DNA of 64,000 nt, from assembly GCA_946539765.1 (NCBI GenBank), contig CAMNHO010000001.1:124001-188000 (forward strand), in the 5' to 3' direction. Below the pieces are notes generated by a model. That model saw only the letters and a list, made by a program, of their open reading frames with translations. It did not search any database and had not been told where the DNA came from. This stretch comes from UBA4312 sp002394635. Lineage in GTDB: Bacteria; Bacillota_I; Bacilli_A; Erysipelotrichales; Erysipelotrichaceae. This document shows positions 33,182 to 41,493 of the stretch, piece by piece; the stretch's first letter is position 1, and each line of letters starts with the position of its first letter. Position numbers and translations under genes: made by a program.

Positions 33182-35021
33182 TATATATAAATCATATGGA
33201 GCACAGGATGTTTTGTCCGGTGCTTCTTTGCAGATACGCGCCAAGGAAAAAGTAGCCTTGGTCGGAAAAAACGGTTGTGGCAAAACAACGTTATTGAAGA
33301 TCATTGATGGCTCGGAAACCATGGATCAGGGATCCAGGGTCCTGGCCAGTGGTCTGCAGATCGGTTATCTTTCACAGATTTCTTTTGTAGATCAAGATAT
33401 CACAGTATATGATGAGCTTTTAAAAGCGTTTGACAAAGTCCGACAGCTAGAGCAGTCTCTGCGTGAGCAGGAGGAGGTCCTCAAACAGGATCATGAACAA
33501 AGACAGCTAGATAAATATGCTAAATTACTGAATGAGTTTGAACTTTACAATGGTTATGGATATGATACAGAATTACGAAGCGTTTTTTTCCACTTTCAGT
33601 TTACGGAGGAGGATCTGTATAAACCATTGTCTCAGTTCAGTTCAGGACAAAAAACACGAATTGCGTTAGTAAAGCTGCTATTGAGCAAACCGGATATTCT
33701 TTTGCTCGATGAACCGACCAATCATCTGGATATTGAATCTATCGAATGGCTGGAGGGATATTTGAAAGGATATCCGTTTGCGGTCATTCTGGTCAGTCAT
33801 GACCGAATGTTCTTAGATCATGTGGTGGATGAAATTGTAGAGATCGAATTTGGCAGAACGACTCGATACGTTGGAAACTACTCCAAATATCTGAAAGATA
33901 AAGAAGAATACTTGCAGAAGAATCATGAGGCATATCTTTGGCAGCAAAAAGAGATCGAAAGACTGGAAGCGCTCATAGAAAAATTCCGTTATAAGAAAAA
34001 CAAAGCCAGCTTTGCCAAAAGCAAACAAAAATACCTGGATCGTATGGATCGTATAAGGGATGTAAAAGCGGACAGTTCCATGATGAAAGCACGGTTCTAT
34101 TCCTATCGTAAAGGGGGAAACGACGTGCTGGAGGCAGAGCATTTGCAGATCGGATATGATGAGGTTTTATGTGAAGTGAATGTTTCTGTGCACGCCAAAG
34201 ATCGAATGGCCATCGTAGGCCCAAACGGCATTGGAAAAAGCACCTTGGTTAAAACACTGGTTCGTCAGATGGAACCGATCTCGGGTTCTTTTACCTGGGG
34301 ACATCAGATCGATGTGGGGTATTTTGACCAGGAAAGTGCACAGAAAATTTCTAATAAGACCGTCATCGATGAGCTTTGGGATAGAAATCCGATGGCCACA
34401 CAGACAGAGATACGCAATACGCTGGCTGGTTTCCTTTTTACCCAGGATGATGTGTTTAAAGATGTCGCTTCTTTATCCGGTGGGGAACGAGTTCGTTTGG
34501 CACTGGCATGTCTGATGATGGATCACGATAATATGCTGATTCTCGATGAACCGACCAACCATCTGGATATTCCGTCCAAAGAAGCTCTGGAAAAGTCATT
34601 GCAGGATTATGACGGAACGATTTTATTTGTCAGCCATGATCGTATGTTTTTAAAAAAGATGGCGACCCATATTCTGGAAATCGGGCAGGAATGCCATCTG
34701 TATCCGTTTGGCTATGATGAATACCTTACATATAAACAAAATGGCCAGATACCAGAGGAAACGTCTTCCGTTGGCTCCATATCTTCTTCTAAAACTGCCC
34801 ATGCTGATCATAAAGCTTTAAAGAACAGGATTACGAAGCTGGAGTCTTTGTTAGAAAAAGCAGAAGCTGAGCTGGAAGAGCTTCGCAATCTACGGTATGA
34901 GCCGGAATATTATCAGGATTTTCGTCAGATGGAAAAACTGAATGAACAGATCGATCAGAAACATAATGAAATTAATGCCTATTTAAGTGAATGGGAAGAA
35001 AAAATGGAACAAATGGAATAG
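33162..35021 (+). CDS. ABC-F family ATPase (ribosome-associated type)
   Basis: About 619 residues with two ABC domains and no membrane segments. Walker A motifs are GKNGCGKTT and GPNGIGKST, signatures are FSSGQKTRIAL and LSGGERVRLAL, and both LDEPTNHLDI Walker B blocks are present. A charged linker follows the first domain and a coiled coil (about 555-615) ends the protein. ABC-F proteins act on the ribosomal E site in translation or in antibiotic protection; the subclass (housekeeping YdiF-like or resistance) cannot be fixed from sequence by eye. The TTG at 33162 with AAGGTG 6 nt upstream is preferred; a GTG at 33153 is the alternative. The start overlaps the amidase-like gene by 20 nt. Confidence 0.9.
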   Translation: MKLTVSNIYKSYGAQDVLSGASLQIRAKEKVALVGKNGCGKTTLLKIIDGSETMDQGSRVLASGLQIGYLSQISFVDQDITVYDELLKAFDKVRQLEQSLREQEEVLKQDHEQRQLDKYAKLLNEFELYNGYGYDTELRSVFFHFQFTEEDLYKPLSQFSSGQKTRIALVKLLLSKPDILLLDEPTNHLDIESIEWLEGYLKGYPFAVILVSHDRMFLDHVVDEIVEIEFGRTTRYVGNYSKYLKDKEEYLQKNHEAYLWQQKEIERLEALIEKFRYKKNKASFAKSKQKYLDRMDRIRDVKADSSMMKARFYSYRKGGNDVLEAEHLQIGYDEVLCEVNVSVHAKDRMAIVGPNGIGKSTLVKTLVRQMEPISGSFTWGHQIDVGYFDQESAQKISNKTVIDELWDRNPMATQTEIRNTLAGFLFTQDDVFKDVASLSGGERVRLALACLMMDHDNMLILDEPTNHLDIPSKEALEKSLQDYDGTILFVSHDRMFLKKMATHILEIGQECHLYPFGYDEYLTYKQNGQIPEETSSVGSISSSKTAHADHKALKNRITKLESLLEKAEAELEELRNLRYEPEYYQDFRQMEKLNEQIDQKHNEINAYLSEWEEKMEQME

Positions 35022-35026
35022 ATGAG

Positions 35027-35055
35027 GACAGATTTAAAAAAATCTGTCTTTTTTT
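35027..35055 (+). terminator. Intrinsic terminator of the amidase-like/ABC-F operon
   Basis: GACAGATT/AATCTGTC stem followed by TTTTTTT. Confidence 0.9.
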
Positions 35056-35076
35056 AGAACTATATGGATTCAGATT

Positions 35077-35085
35077 TGTTATAAT
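35077..35085 (+). promoter_or_regulatory. Extended -10 promoter of pfp
   Basis: TGTTATAAT, no clear -35, 13 nt before the AAGGAGG ribosome binding site. Confidence 0.6.
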
Positions 35086-35111
35086 GATAGAGATAACAAG
35101 GAGGAACTATA

Positions 35112-36773
35112 ATGAATATTTCACCATTACAGAAACAGAGACTTCAGTATGAACCGAAACTGCCTGGTATGCTGAGACATGGAATTGCAGAAATCTGTGT
35201 AAATGAAGGACAGGAAACGCAGAGTGTGGCAGACCAGGAGCAGATCAAGGCTCTTTTCCCGAACACATACGGAAAAAAGGAAATCGTATTTGCCAAGGGA
35301 CAAAATGTTTCTGAAGCGAAAAAGCAGGTTGTCGGTGTCATCCTTTCCGGTGGCCAGGCTCCAGGGGGACACAATGTCGTATGTGGTCTTTACGATGCAT
35401 TAAAGGCGACCAATAAAGAAAATGTTTTGTACGGTTTTAAAGGTGGACCTAGCGGATTACTAGAAGATGATTACCTGGTATTTGATGATGAATACATCAA
35501 TCAGTTCAGAAATACGGGCGGATTTGACATTATCGGATCCGGACGTACAAAACTGGAAACAGAAGACCAGTTTGCAGTTGCTGCCGAAGTATGTAAAAAA
35601 CATGGTATTACAGCGATCGTGATCATCGGTGGAGATGACTCCAATACCAATGCAGCTGTATTAGCTGAATATTTCGCCGCTCATAATACAGGCGTACAGG
35701 TTATCGGATGCCCGAAAACCATTGATGGTGACCTGAAGAACGAAGATATCGAATGTTCTTTTGGTTTTGATACAGCCACTAAGACATACAGTGAACTGAT
35801 TGGAAATATTGAAAGAGATGCTAATTCTGCAAAGAAATACTGGCACTTCATCAAGGTGATGGGCCGTTCTGCTTCTCATGTGGCTTTGGAAGCTGCTTTG
35901 GAAACACAGCCGAACATCTGCTTGATCGGTGAAGAAGTAGCAGCTAAGAAAATGTCTTTATCTCAGATTGCGGATTATATCGCAGATTCTGTAGCTGCCA
36001 GAGCTGCAAAGGGAATGAACTTCGGTGTAGCGATCATTCCGGAAGGTATTGTTGAATTCGTACCGGAATTCTCTGTATTAATTGCCGAAATCAATGAATT
36101 GCTGGCTGGAAGCAAAGCGGATGAATTTAATGAATTGCCGACATGGGCGGATAAGTATGCTTTCATTGAAAAAGGTCTGACAAAAGAATCGATGGGTGTT
36201 TTTGCTATCTTACCGGAAACGATCCAGCAACAATTATTCCTGGAAAGAGACCCTCATGGAAACGTGCAGGTTTCTCTGATTGAATCAGAAAAACTGTTCT
36301 CTGCCATGGTTGCCGCTAAATTGAAGGAAAGAAAAGATGCAGGTTTATTCAATGGAAAATTCAGTGCACAGCATCATTTCTTCGGTTATGAAGGAAGATG
36401 TGCATTCCCTTCGAACTTTGATGCAGATTACTGCTATTCCTTAGGATACAATGCATTCATGTTGATCCAATACGGTTATACCGGCTATCTGTCCAAAATT
36501 TCGAATTTGTCTAAACCGGCTGAAGACTGGGTAGCAGGCGGAATGCCGATCACAAAGATGATGAATATGGAAAGAAGACATGGAGAAGACAAACCGGTTA
36601 TCCGCAAAGCTTTAGTTGAACTGGATGGTAAACCATTCAAATTCTTTGAAGCACATCGTGAACAATGGGCTGTGGAAACATGTTATCTGTATCCAGGTGC
36701 AATTCAGTACTATGGACCATCGGATGTATGTGATATCACAACACGTACACTAGCTTTGGAAAAAGGCGAATAA
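35112..36773 (+). CDS. pfp: Pyrophosphate-dependent 6-phosphofructokinase (long PFP class)
   Basis: 553 residues, the length of the plant/spirochaete-like PFP clade rather than the roughly 320-residue ATP enzyme. SGGQAPGGHNVV and FKGGPSGLL form the phosphate-donor site. GGDDSNTNAAVLAEYF carries the GGDD signature that marks PPi use (ATP enzymes have GGDG), and PKTIDGDLKN holds the catalytic Asp and the Lys that also signals PPi use. It interconverts fructose-6-phosphate and fructose-1,6-bisphosphate reversibly, sparing ATP in glycolysis. AAGGAGG precedes the ATG, and promoter and terminator are its own. Confidence 0.93.
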   Translation: MNISPLQKQRLQYEPKLPGMLRHGIAEICVNEGQETQSVADQEQIKALFPNTYGKKEIVFAKGQNVSEAKKQVVGVILSGGQAPGGHNVVCGLYDALKATNKENVLYGFKGGPSGLLEDDYLVFDDEYINQFRNTGGFDIIGSGRTKLETEDQFAVAAEVCKKHGITAIVIIGGDDSNTNAAVLAEYFAAHNTGVQVIGCPKTIDGDLKNEDIECSFGFDTATKTYSELIGNIERDANSAKKYWHFIKVMGRSASHVALEAALETQPNICLIGEEVAAKKMSLSQIADYIADSVAARAAKGMNFGVAIIPEGIVEFVPEFSVLIAEINELLAGSKADEFNELPTWADKYAFIEKGLTKESMGVFAILPETIQQQLFLERDPHGNVQVSLIESEKLFSAMVAAKLKERKDAGLFNGKFSAQHHFFGYEGRCAFPSNFDADYCYSLGYNAFMLIQYGYTGYLSKISNLSKPAEDWVAGGMPITKMMNMERRHGEDKPVIRKALVELDGKPFKFFEAHREQWAVETCYLYPGAIQYYGPSDVCDITTRTLALEKGE

Positions 36774-36786
36774 AAAAGAACTAACG

Positions 36787-36816
36787 AGACTGCAATACCA
36801 TTGCAGTCTTTTTTTA
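36787..36816 (+). terminator. Intrinsic terminator of pfp
   Basis: AGACTGCAA/TTGCAGTCT stem, 5-nt loop, T8 run. Confidence 0.92.
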
Positions 36817-36844
36817 TTGTCATCATTCATGTCAGATTTAAGTC

Positions 36845-36850
36845 TATACT
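36845..36850 (+). promoter_or_regulatory. -10 element just before the HicB-like gene
   Basis: TATACT ends 6 nt before the ATG at 36857, with no Shine-Dalgarno. Confidence 0.35.
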
Positions 36851-36856
36851 GGAAAC

Positions 36857-37045
36857 ATGGAAATAGAAATGGTAATACAAGAAAAATATGGACATTATAT
36901 TGTAACATTTACAGGGCTGCCGGGATGCTGGGCATATCATGATACGATGAAAGGAGCTATACAACAAGGATATGAAGCCTTGGAAATGTATCAGGATCAA
37001 AGCATGCACAGTGGGTTTGCGTGTTTCAGAGCATGTCTTCGTTAA
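36857..37045 (+). CDS. HicB-like N-terminal domain protein, orphan
   Basis: 62 residues. YGHYIVTFTGLPGCWAYHDT followed by MKGAIQQGYEALEMYQDQ matches the RNase H-like fold of HicB antitoxins (G-Y-V-V-T-F-P-D-L-P-G-C, then E-A-L-E-N-A). The usual C-terminal DNA-binding domain is missing and no hicA toxin gene lies on either side. It ends with an unrelated short tail (SGFACFRACLR), so it may be a truncated remnant or a stand-alone UPF0150-type protein. There is no ribosome binding site; a -10 six bases upstream suggests a leaderless message. Whether it is expressed is uncertain. Confidence 0.6.
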   Translation: MEIEMVIQEKYGHYIVTFTGLPGCWAYHDTMKGAIQQGYEALEMYQDQSMHSGFACFRACLR

Positions 37046-37117
37046 AAATTATGGTTAAAATAGTAATAAAGTAGTGACAAAAATGATATACTTTATTCAG
37101 AGTGAAAGAGGATATCA

Positions 37118-38290
37118 ATGGAGAATAAAGACTGGTCTGAAATTGGAAAAGAAATCAGCGAGTCGGTAAAGGGTGCGATCGAGAATCAGGATTATAGTAA
37201 ACTGAGCAGTCAGATCCAGCAGATCGTAGCGGATACCACCGGCGCTGTCGGGCAAACAATGCAGAATGTGTCTGCATCCTTATCGAAAAAGAATAAGATC
37301 AATCGGCAGTTTATGCCCAAAAAGAAACAGGAGCTGCAGGCATACAATCAGAAGAAGATCACTTCATTGAAGCGGGAGTCCAAAAGCAACCGTTCCGGTG
37401 GCATGAGCATGATCGCCATTGGAATCTTTTTTGCGTTGTTTATCGCGTTTACTTCCCTGATGGATGGTCTCTCGGATCTGATAGATTCCCTACCGGCTGT
37501 CTTTATCTTTGCGGCGATTGCGGTATATGGAAGCGTGATGTACCGAAAGGGAAACAGGGGAAAGGAACGCATGGAGCGTTTTCAGCTGTATTTAAGTGTT
37601 TTGGGTGATCGGGATGCATGCACGGTTAAGGAGCTGGCCACCATCACAGGAAGATCCGTTGAGTTTACGATGAACGATCTGCGGGAGATGATTGTAGACA
37701 ACATGTTTACTCATGGACATCTTATTGTGGGAAAAAAGATGTTCTGTACTACGGATGAAGCCTATAACCGCTTGAATCTGCCGCCGACACCTGTCAAAGA
37801 GGAACCAATCGATGTGGAATATGACGAAGTGAGTGGAGATCTGCCTGCTTCTGTTTCGCAGGTGATCCGCGAAGGGAACCAGTATATTGACAAGATCCAT
37901 CAATACAATAACGAAATATCCAATATGGATGTTTCCAATAAACTATATCGTCTGGAAAATATCGTGTCTAAGATCTTCGAGCACGTAAAAGAACATCCGG
38001 AAGATGCCAATCAGGTAGACCAGATGATCAAATATTATCTACCGACAACCGTGCGGTTACTGGAATCCTATAAAAATTTACCTTCCCGGTCTATGGAAGG
38101 GGATAACATATCCAGATCCAAACGGGAGATTGAAGAAACGTTAGATACATTGAACGATGCATTTTCGCAATTGTTCGATGATTTATATCAGGATACGTCG
38201 ATGGATATTTCATCGGATATCAGCGTATTGAATACGCTATTAGCCAAGGACGGTTTGACCGGCCAGAAAATGAAAGAGAAGGTAAAGTAA
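37118..38290 (+). CDS. XpaC-like protein (5-bromo-4-chloroindolyl phosphate hydrolysis family)
   Basis: 390 residues. An amphipathic N-terminal region (1-90), two membrane helices (about 96-114 and 126-142), a winged-helix-like segment at about 155-212 (ACTVKELATITGRSVEFTMN, then HLIVGKKMF) and a helical C-terminal domain. XpaC-like proteins are usually next to TelA and the pair is linked to resistance to tellurite, bacteriocins and wall stress; the biochemical role is unknown. The name comes from an assay phenotype, not a proven enzyme. The stop is 1 nt from the telA start, so they are translationally coupled. An extended -10 TGATATACT lies at 37084-37092. Confidence 0.82.
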   Translation: MENKDWSEIGKEISESVKGAIENQDYSKLSSQIQQIVADTTGAVGQTMQNVSASLSKKNKINRQFMPKKKQELQAYNQKKITSLKRESKSNRSGGMSMIAIGIFFALFIAFTSLMDGLSDLIDSLPAVFIFAAIAVYGSVMYRKGNRGKERMERFQLYLSVLGDRDACTVKELATITGRSVEFTMNDLREMIVDNMFTHGHLIVGKKMFCTTDEAYNRLNLPPTPVKEEPIDVEYDEVSGDLPASVSQVIREGNQYIDKIHQYNNEISNMDVSNKLYRLENIVSKIFEHVKEHPEDANQVDQMIKYYLPTTVRLLESYKNLPSRSMEGDNISRSKREIEETLDTLNDAFSQLFDDLYQDTSMDISSDISVLNTLLAKDGLTGQKMKEKVK

Positions 38291-38291
38291 G

Positions 38292-39512
38292 ATGAGTGAT
38301 TATTTAGACAATGAACAAAAACAACCTCCGATTCCAGATATGGAACCAACAAAGGAATCAAAGACATCGCCAACACCAACATTGACATTGGATCCGTTTG
38401 GACAGGAAAGTGCATCGGATATGTTGGCACACATGAATACCCAGGTACAACAGGTGGATTCCGTATCCGATATCAAGGTGGATATAAGCCAGTTCACAGA
38501 TGAAGAGCAACGAATGATTGATGACTTTGCCAATCGCATTGATATCACCGATACAAATCTGGTTTTGCAGTTTGGTGCCGGTGCACAGAAAAAGCTGGCT
38601 GATTTCTCTGAAAAGGCATTGGATAATGTGAGAACCAAGGATATGGGTGAAGTGGGAAACATGTTATCGGATGTCGTTGTGGAATTAAAGGAATTTGACC
38701 CGGATAATGAGAAAAAAGGCGTATTTGGTTTCTTCAACAAGGGGAAGGCAAAGATGGAAACCTTAAAGGTCAAATATGACAAAGCGGAAGCCAATGTAGA
38801 TAAGATAGCAGACCGTCTGGAAGAACATCAGATCCGATTGTTGAAGGATACGGCATTACTGGATCAGATGTATGAGCTCAATACGACTTATTTTAAGGAA
38901 CTTTCAATGTACATCTTAGCCGGTAAGAAAAAGCTGAATGAAGTTCGAAATCAAGAACTTCCTGCCTTACAGAGAAAAGCTGAGGTATCGGGATTACCGG
39001 AAGATGCGCAGGCTGTTCGTGATCTTGTTTCTTTCTGCGACCGTTTTGAAAAGAAGCTGTATGATCTGCAATTAAGCCGTATGCTATCCATTCAGACAGC
39101 ACCACAACTACGTCTTCTGCAGTCAAGTAATACTGTCATGGTCGATAAGATCCAGACAACATTAGTGAATACGATTCCTTTATGGAAGTCACAAATGGTC
39201 ATTGCACTAGGCTTGAATCACGCAACGCAAGCAGCGAAGGCACAACAGGCTGTATCTAATATGACCAATGAATTGCTGCGTAAGAACGCGGAGGCGTTAC
39301 ATCAGGCAACCGTGGAAACGGCCAGAGAATCCAATCGTGGTATCGTGGATATGGAAACGTTAAGAGATACCAACCAAAAATTGATCCAGACATTCGATGA
39401 AGTTCTGCAGATCCAGCAGGAGGGCCGTGAAAAGAGAGCGGCCGCTGAAAGAGAAATGATGGAAATGGAAGCCGAACTGAAGCAAAAATTACTGGATATC
39501 AAACGAAACTGA
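38292..39512 (+). CDS. TelA-family toxic anion resistance protein
   Basis: 406 residues, soluble and almost wholly helical. VLQFGAGAQKKLADFSEKAL, DMGEVGNMLSDVVVELK, FFNKGKAKMETLKVKYDKAE and the C-terminal TNQKLIQTFDEVLQIQQEGREKR define the TelA (PF05816) family. It lacks membrane segments and probably acts with the membrane-bound XpaC-like partner encoded 1 nt upstream. The family is linked to tellurite, antimicrobial peptide and heat tolerance, but a molecular activity is not established. A strong terminator follows. Confidence 0.92.
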   Translation: MSDYLDNEQKQPPIPDMEPTKESKTSPTPTLTLDPFGQESASDMLAHMNTQVQQVDSVSDIKVDISQFTDEEQRMIDDFANRIDITDTNLVLQFGAGAQKKLADFSEKALDNVRTKDMGEVGNMLSDVVVELKEFDPDNEKKGVFGFFNKGKAKMETLKVKYDKAEANVDKIADRLEEHQIRLLKDTALLDQMYELNTTYFKELSMYILAGKKKLNEVRNQELPALQRKAEVSGLPEDAQAVRDLVSFCDRFEKKLYDLQLSRMLSIQTAPQLRLLQSSNTVMVDKIQTTLVNTIPLWKSQMVIALGLNHATQAAKAQQAVSNMTNELLRKNAEALHQATVETARESNRGIVDMETLRDTNQKLIQTFDEVLQIQQEGREKRAAAEREMMEMEAELKQKLLDIKRN

Positions 39513-39516
39513 GATT

Positions 39517-39541
39517 AAGTCGGACACCTGTCCGACTTTTT
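39517..39541 (+). terminator. Intrinsic terminator of the XpaC-TelA operon
   Basis: AAGTCGGAC/GTCCGACTT stem followed by TTT. Confidence 0.85.
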
Positions 39542-39567
39542 ACATGGCCAGAGAATCCATGTATAAT
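39539..39567 (+). promoter_or_regulatory. Promoter of the M48 protease gene
   Basis: TTTACA (39539-39544), 17-bp spacer, TATAAT (39562-39567), followed by CAGGAG and the ATG at 39589. Confidence 0.6.
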
Positions 39568-39588
39568 AAAGATCAGGAGTGAACGAGC

Positions 39589-40878
39589 ATGATGATAAAA
39601 TACTTTTTAGCACTTTTGCTGGTCCTGCATACGGCATTTGATGTATGGATCTATCAATGTATGTGGAAACAACGTAGAAAGCCTTTACCTGCCAGCGTGG
39701 CGGATGTATATGATGAAACAAGGTATCAGACATTTATTGATTATAAAACAGATTGCAGGAAGCCGTATTATATATCTGAAGGACTTTCCTTGTGTATAGA
39801 TCTTTTTATATTGTTTTCGCCTTTTTACACATGGATGGATCAACATACTGCCAATGTATATACACTGACATTAATGACAGCATTGATCCTGATTATGATC
39901 AATGCGGTGACTGCGGCATTCTTTGCGTATCACCGAACATTTCTGATTGAACAGAAGTACGGCCTGAATAAACGGACAAAAAAAGAATTCTGGAAGGATT
40001 ATCTGATCGATACCGGTATGGGTGCAGTGATCATGGTCTGTGTGTTATCATTTATAACCTTTGTCTGTGAACATATCAGAGGCTGGACAGGGGATTTCTC
40101 TTATACATTCGGACAGACTTTTCTATTGTGTGTGGGCCTGGCTCTTGTTGGCTTTGTGATCATGCTGGTATTATCTTTATTAAGTTTGGTGGCACTGATG
40201 GCACAATATTCCTTTACTGAATTGGAAGATGGGCCTTTACGGCAGCGGATCATGGAATTGCAGAAAGATTCGAAAAAAAAGGTCAAACATATCAAAATAT
40301 ATAACGAGTCTAAGAAGACGAATTCTAAGAATGCCTTTCTGATGAAGCTCTTATGGTTCCGTATGTTTGGGATTGCCGATAATTTTATTTTGGAAAATGC
40401 ACAGAATGAGCTATATGCGGTCTTATCTCATGAGATTGGACATCTAAAGCATAAAAAAGACATCTTTAATTACAGTAAATACGGTATTCTGGCGCTTGGT
40501 TTTCTTTTGGTGGTTGGTGTGGCCAGTCATCCGGCTATTATATGGCAGTTCAATTCCTTGGTTCAGAATACTTTTGGTTCACTGAAGACAAATTACTATC
40601 TTTCCTTGTATGTCATTATGACAATTTTTGAACCGATAAGCATGCTTATTTCTGTATACTTCAATGCCATCAGCCGACGCGAGGAAAAGGAAGCAGATAT
40701 GAATGCGGTTAAAGAGGGCTATGGAAGGGAATTGATCAATACTTTTAAGAAGATCTCTGACGATGAGCTGGTGGACCTGAATCCTCCGCAGGTTGTGGAA
40801 ATATTAAAATATGATCATCCAAGCATGGTTCACCGGATTGAATATATAGAGAAAGCAATGGAAGAACAAATATATTAA
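39589..40878 (+). CDS. M48 family (Ste24-like) membrane metalloprotease
   Basis: 429 residues with about six or seven membrane helices. Zinc site HEIGH at 281-285 and third ligand E366 in SRREEKEAD. The N-terminal YDETRYQTFIDYKT and HRTFLIEQKYGLNKRTKKEF blocks are characteristic of the CAAX-protease-like Ste24 branch. Bacterial members degrade or process membrane proteins under stress. A transposed copy of this length is typical of the family. The two adjacent ATGs (39589 and 39592) both fit the CAGGAG ribosome binding site; the first is given. Confidence 0.9.
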   Translation: MMIKYFLALLLVLHTAFDVWIYQCMWKQRRKPLPASVADVYDETRYQTFIDYKTDCRKPYYISEGLSLCIDLFILFSPFYTWMDQHTANVYTLTLMTALILIMINAVTAAFFAYHRTFLIEQKYGLNKRTKKEFWKDYLIDTGMGAVIMVCVLSFITFVCEHIRGWTGDFSYTFGQTFLLCVGLALVGFVIMLVLSLLSLVALMAQYSFTELEDGPLRQRIMELQKDSKKKVKHIKIYNESKKTNSKNAFLMKLLWFRMFGIADNFILENAQNELYAVLSHEIGHLKHKKDIFNYSKYGILALGFLLVVGVASHPAIIWQFNSLVQNTFGSLKTNYYLSLYVIMTIFEPISMLISVYFNAISRREEKEADMNAVKEGYGRELINTFKKISDDELVDLNPPQVVEILKYDHPSMVHRIEYIEKAMEEQIY

Positions 40879-41205
40879 AGAAAAAGGTGGTGGATATTCC
40901 ATTGACAGGAAAAATGGAATGATGCATTCTCTTAAGGGGTATCCGGGGAGAAATGATTTTATTTTTTATAGAAAAAGAGTTTTACGGAAAATCCACAAGG
41001 AAATGTGAGGACGCATAAGAATTTTAAAATGAAATATGGGCTTTTCCTTTCTATGTGAAGCCGACGGAGAATTCGATAATTATGTTAGAGCTGATTTCAT
41101 TGTCATATATTGCAATTATAGCAATTGAATGATATTTTTATAGTAGGAATTCGATCATTTTTTCAACGATATTCCTAAAGGAAAGTAGGAAGAGAATTTG
41201 ATCAA
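40879..41205. other. Long intergenic stretch after the M48 gene, no gene seen
   Basis: About 330 nt, AT-rich, no credible frame on either strand and no clear terminator next to the M48 stop. It contains TTGCAATTATAGCAATTG (41110-41127), an imperfect dyad, and two exact copies of GAATTCGAT (41069, 41147) with a third variant at 41194. It leads into the structured leader of the MgtC genes. Confidence 0.5.
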
Positions 41206-41235
41206 TTGACACGCAGTGCATCATAATAATTATCA
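41206..41235 (+). promoter_or_regulatory. TTGACA plus Fur/PerR-type box upstream of the MgtC pair
   Basis: TTGACA at 41206-41211, then TCATAATAATTATCA at 41221-41235. This matches the Bacillus 7-1-7 Fur-type consensus TGATAATNATTATCA at 13 of 14 fixed positions and covers where a -10 would lie. Which metalloregulator (Fur, PerR, Zur, MntR) would bind is not decided by sequence. Confidence 0.5.
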
Positions 41236-41299
41236 TTCGGTATGTTTAGATGGAACAAGCATAAAAGGCAAGTAGATACTAAAACAGTCATATAGGCAA

Positions 41300-41336
41300 C
41301 ATCTGTTATTTCATTCCTCCACAAAGAAAACAGATG
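41300..41336 (+). other. Leader hairpin I of the MgtC locus
   Basis: CATCTGTT (41300-41307) pairs with AACAGATG (41329-41336) over a 21-nt loop. A TATAAT follows at 41356-41361. Confidence 0.45.
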
Positions 41337-41371
41337 ATACTGTTGATATATCGAATATAATGCGTGTCACA

Positions 41372-41424
41372 AAACGACGTACGGGATTTCAGGCAGCTTG
41401 TACGTCGTTTCTTTATTCTTTTTT
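41372..41424 (+). terminator. Strong terminator-like hairpin in the MgtC leader
   Basis: AAACGACGTAC (41372-41382) and GTACGTCGTTT (41400-41410) form a perfect 11-bp stem with a 17-nt loop, followed by a T-rich run to 41424. It lies 70 nt upstream of the mgtC start, so it could act as an attenuator or end a short RNA. Confidence 0.7.
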
Positions 41425-41493
41425 ATGATGGATGGAGTGTTTTTAATAACATTCCAAATAGAAAAAGCTTTATAGTAAGGAGGAGCTCTGTTT

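Noticed and set aside
36774..37117. HicAB toxin-antitoxin system
   Set aside because: Only the HicB-like half is present; no HicA dsRBD-like frame exists on either strand nearby.
38300..38794. A 164-residue minus-strand frame within telA
   Set aside because: It is antisense to the conserved TelA coding sequence, is Ser-rich as expected for a shadow frame, and lacks a ribosome binding site.
41069..41202. Three GAATTCGAT-like copies upstream of the MgtC locus
   Set aside because: Two exact copies and one variant with irregular spacing (78 and 47 bp) in AT-rich DNA. I cannot separate this from chance, so it is not claimed as a regulatory repeat.
41206..41424. Possible M-box or yybP-type metal riboswitch before the MgtC genes
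   Set aside because: I looked for the conserved cores of both and did not see them; only simple hairpins are present.
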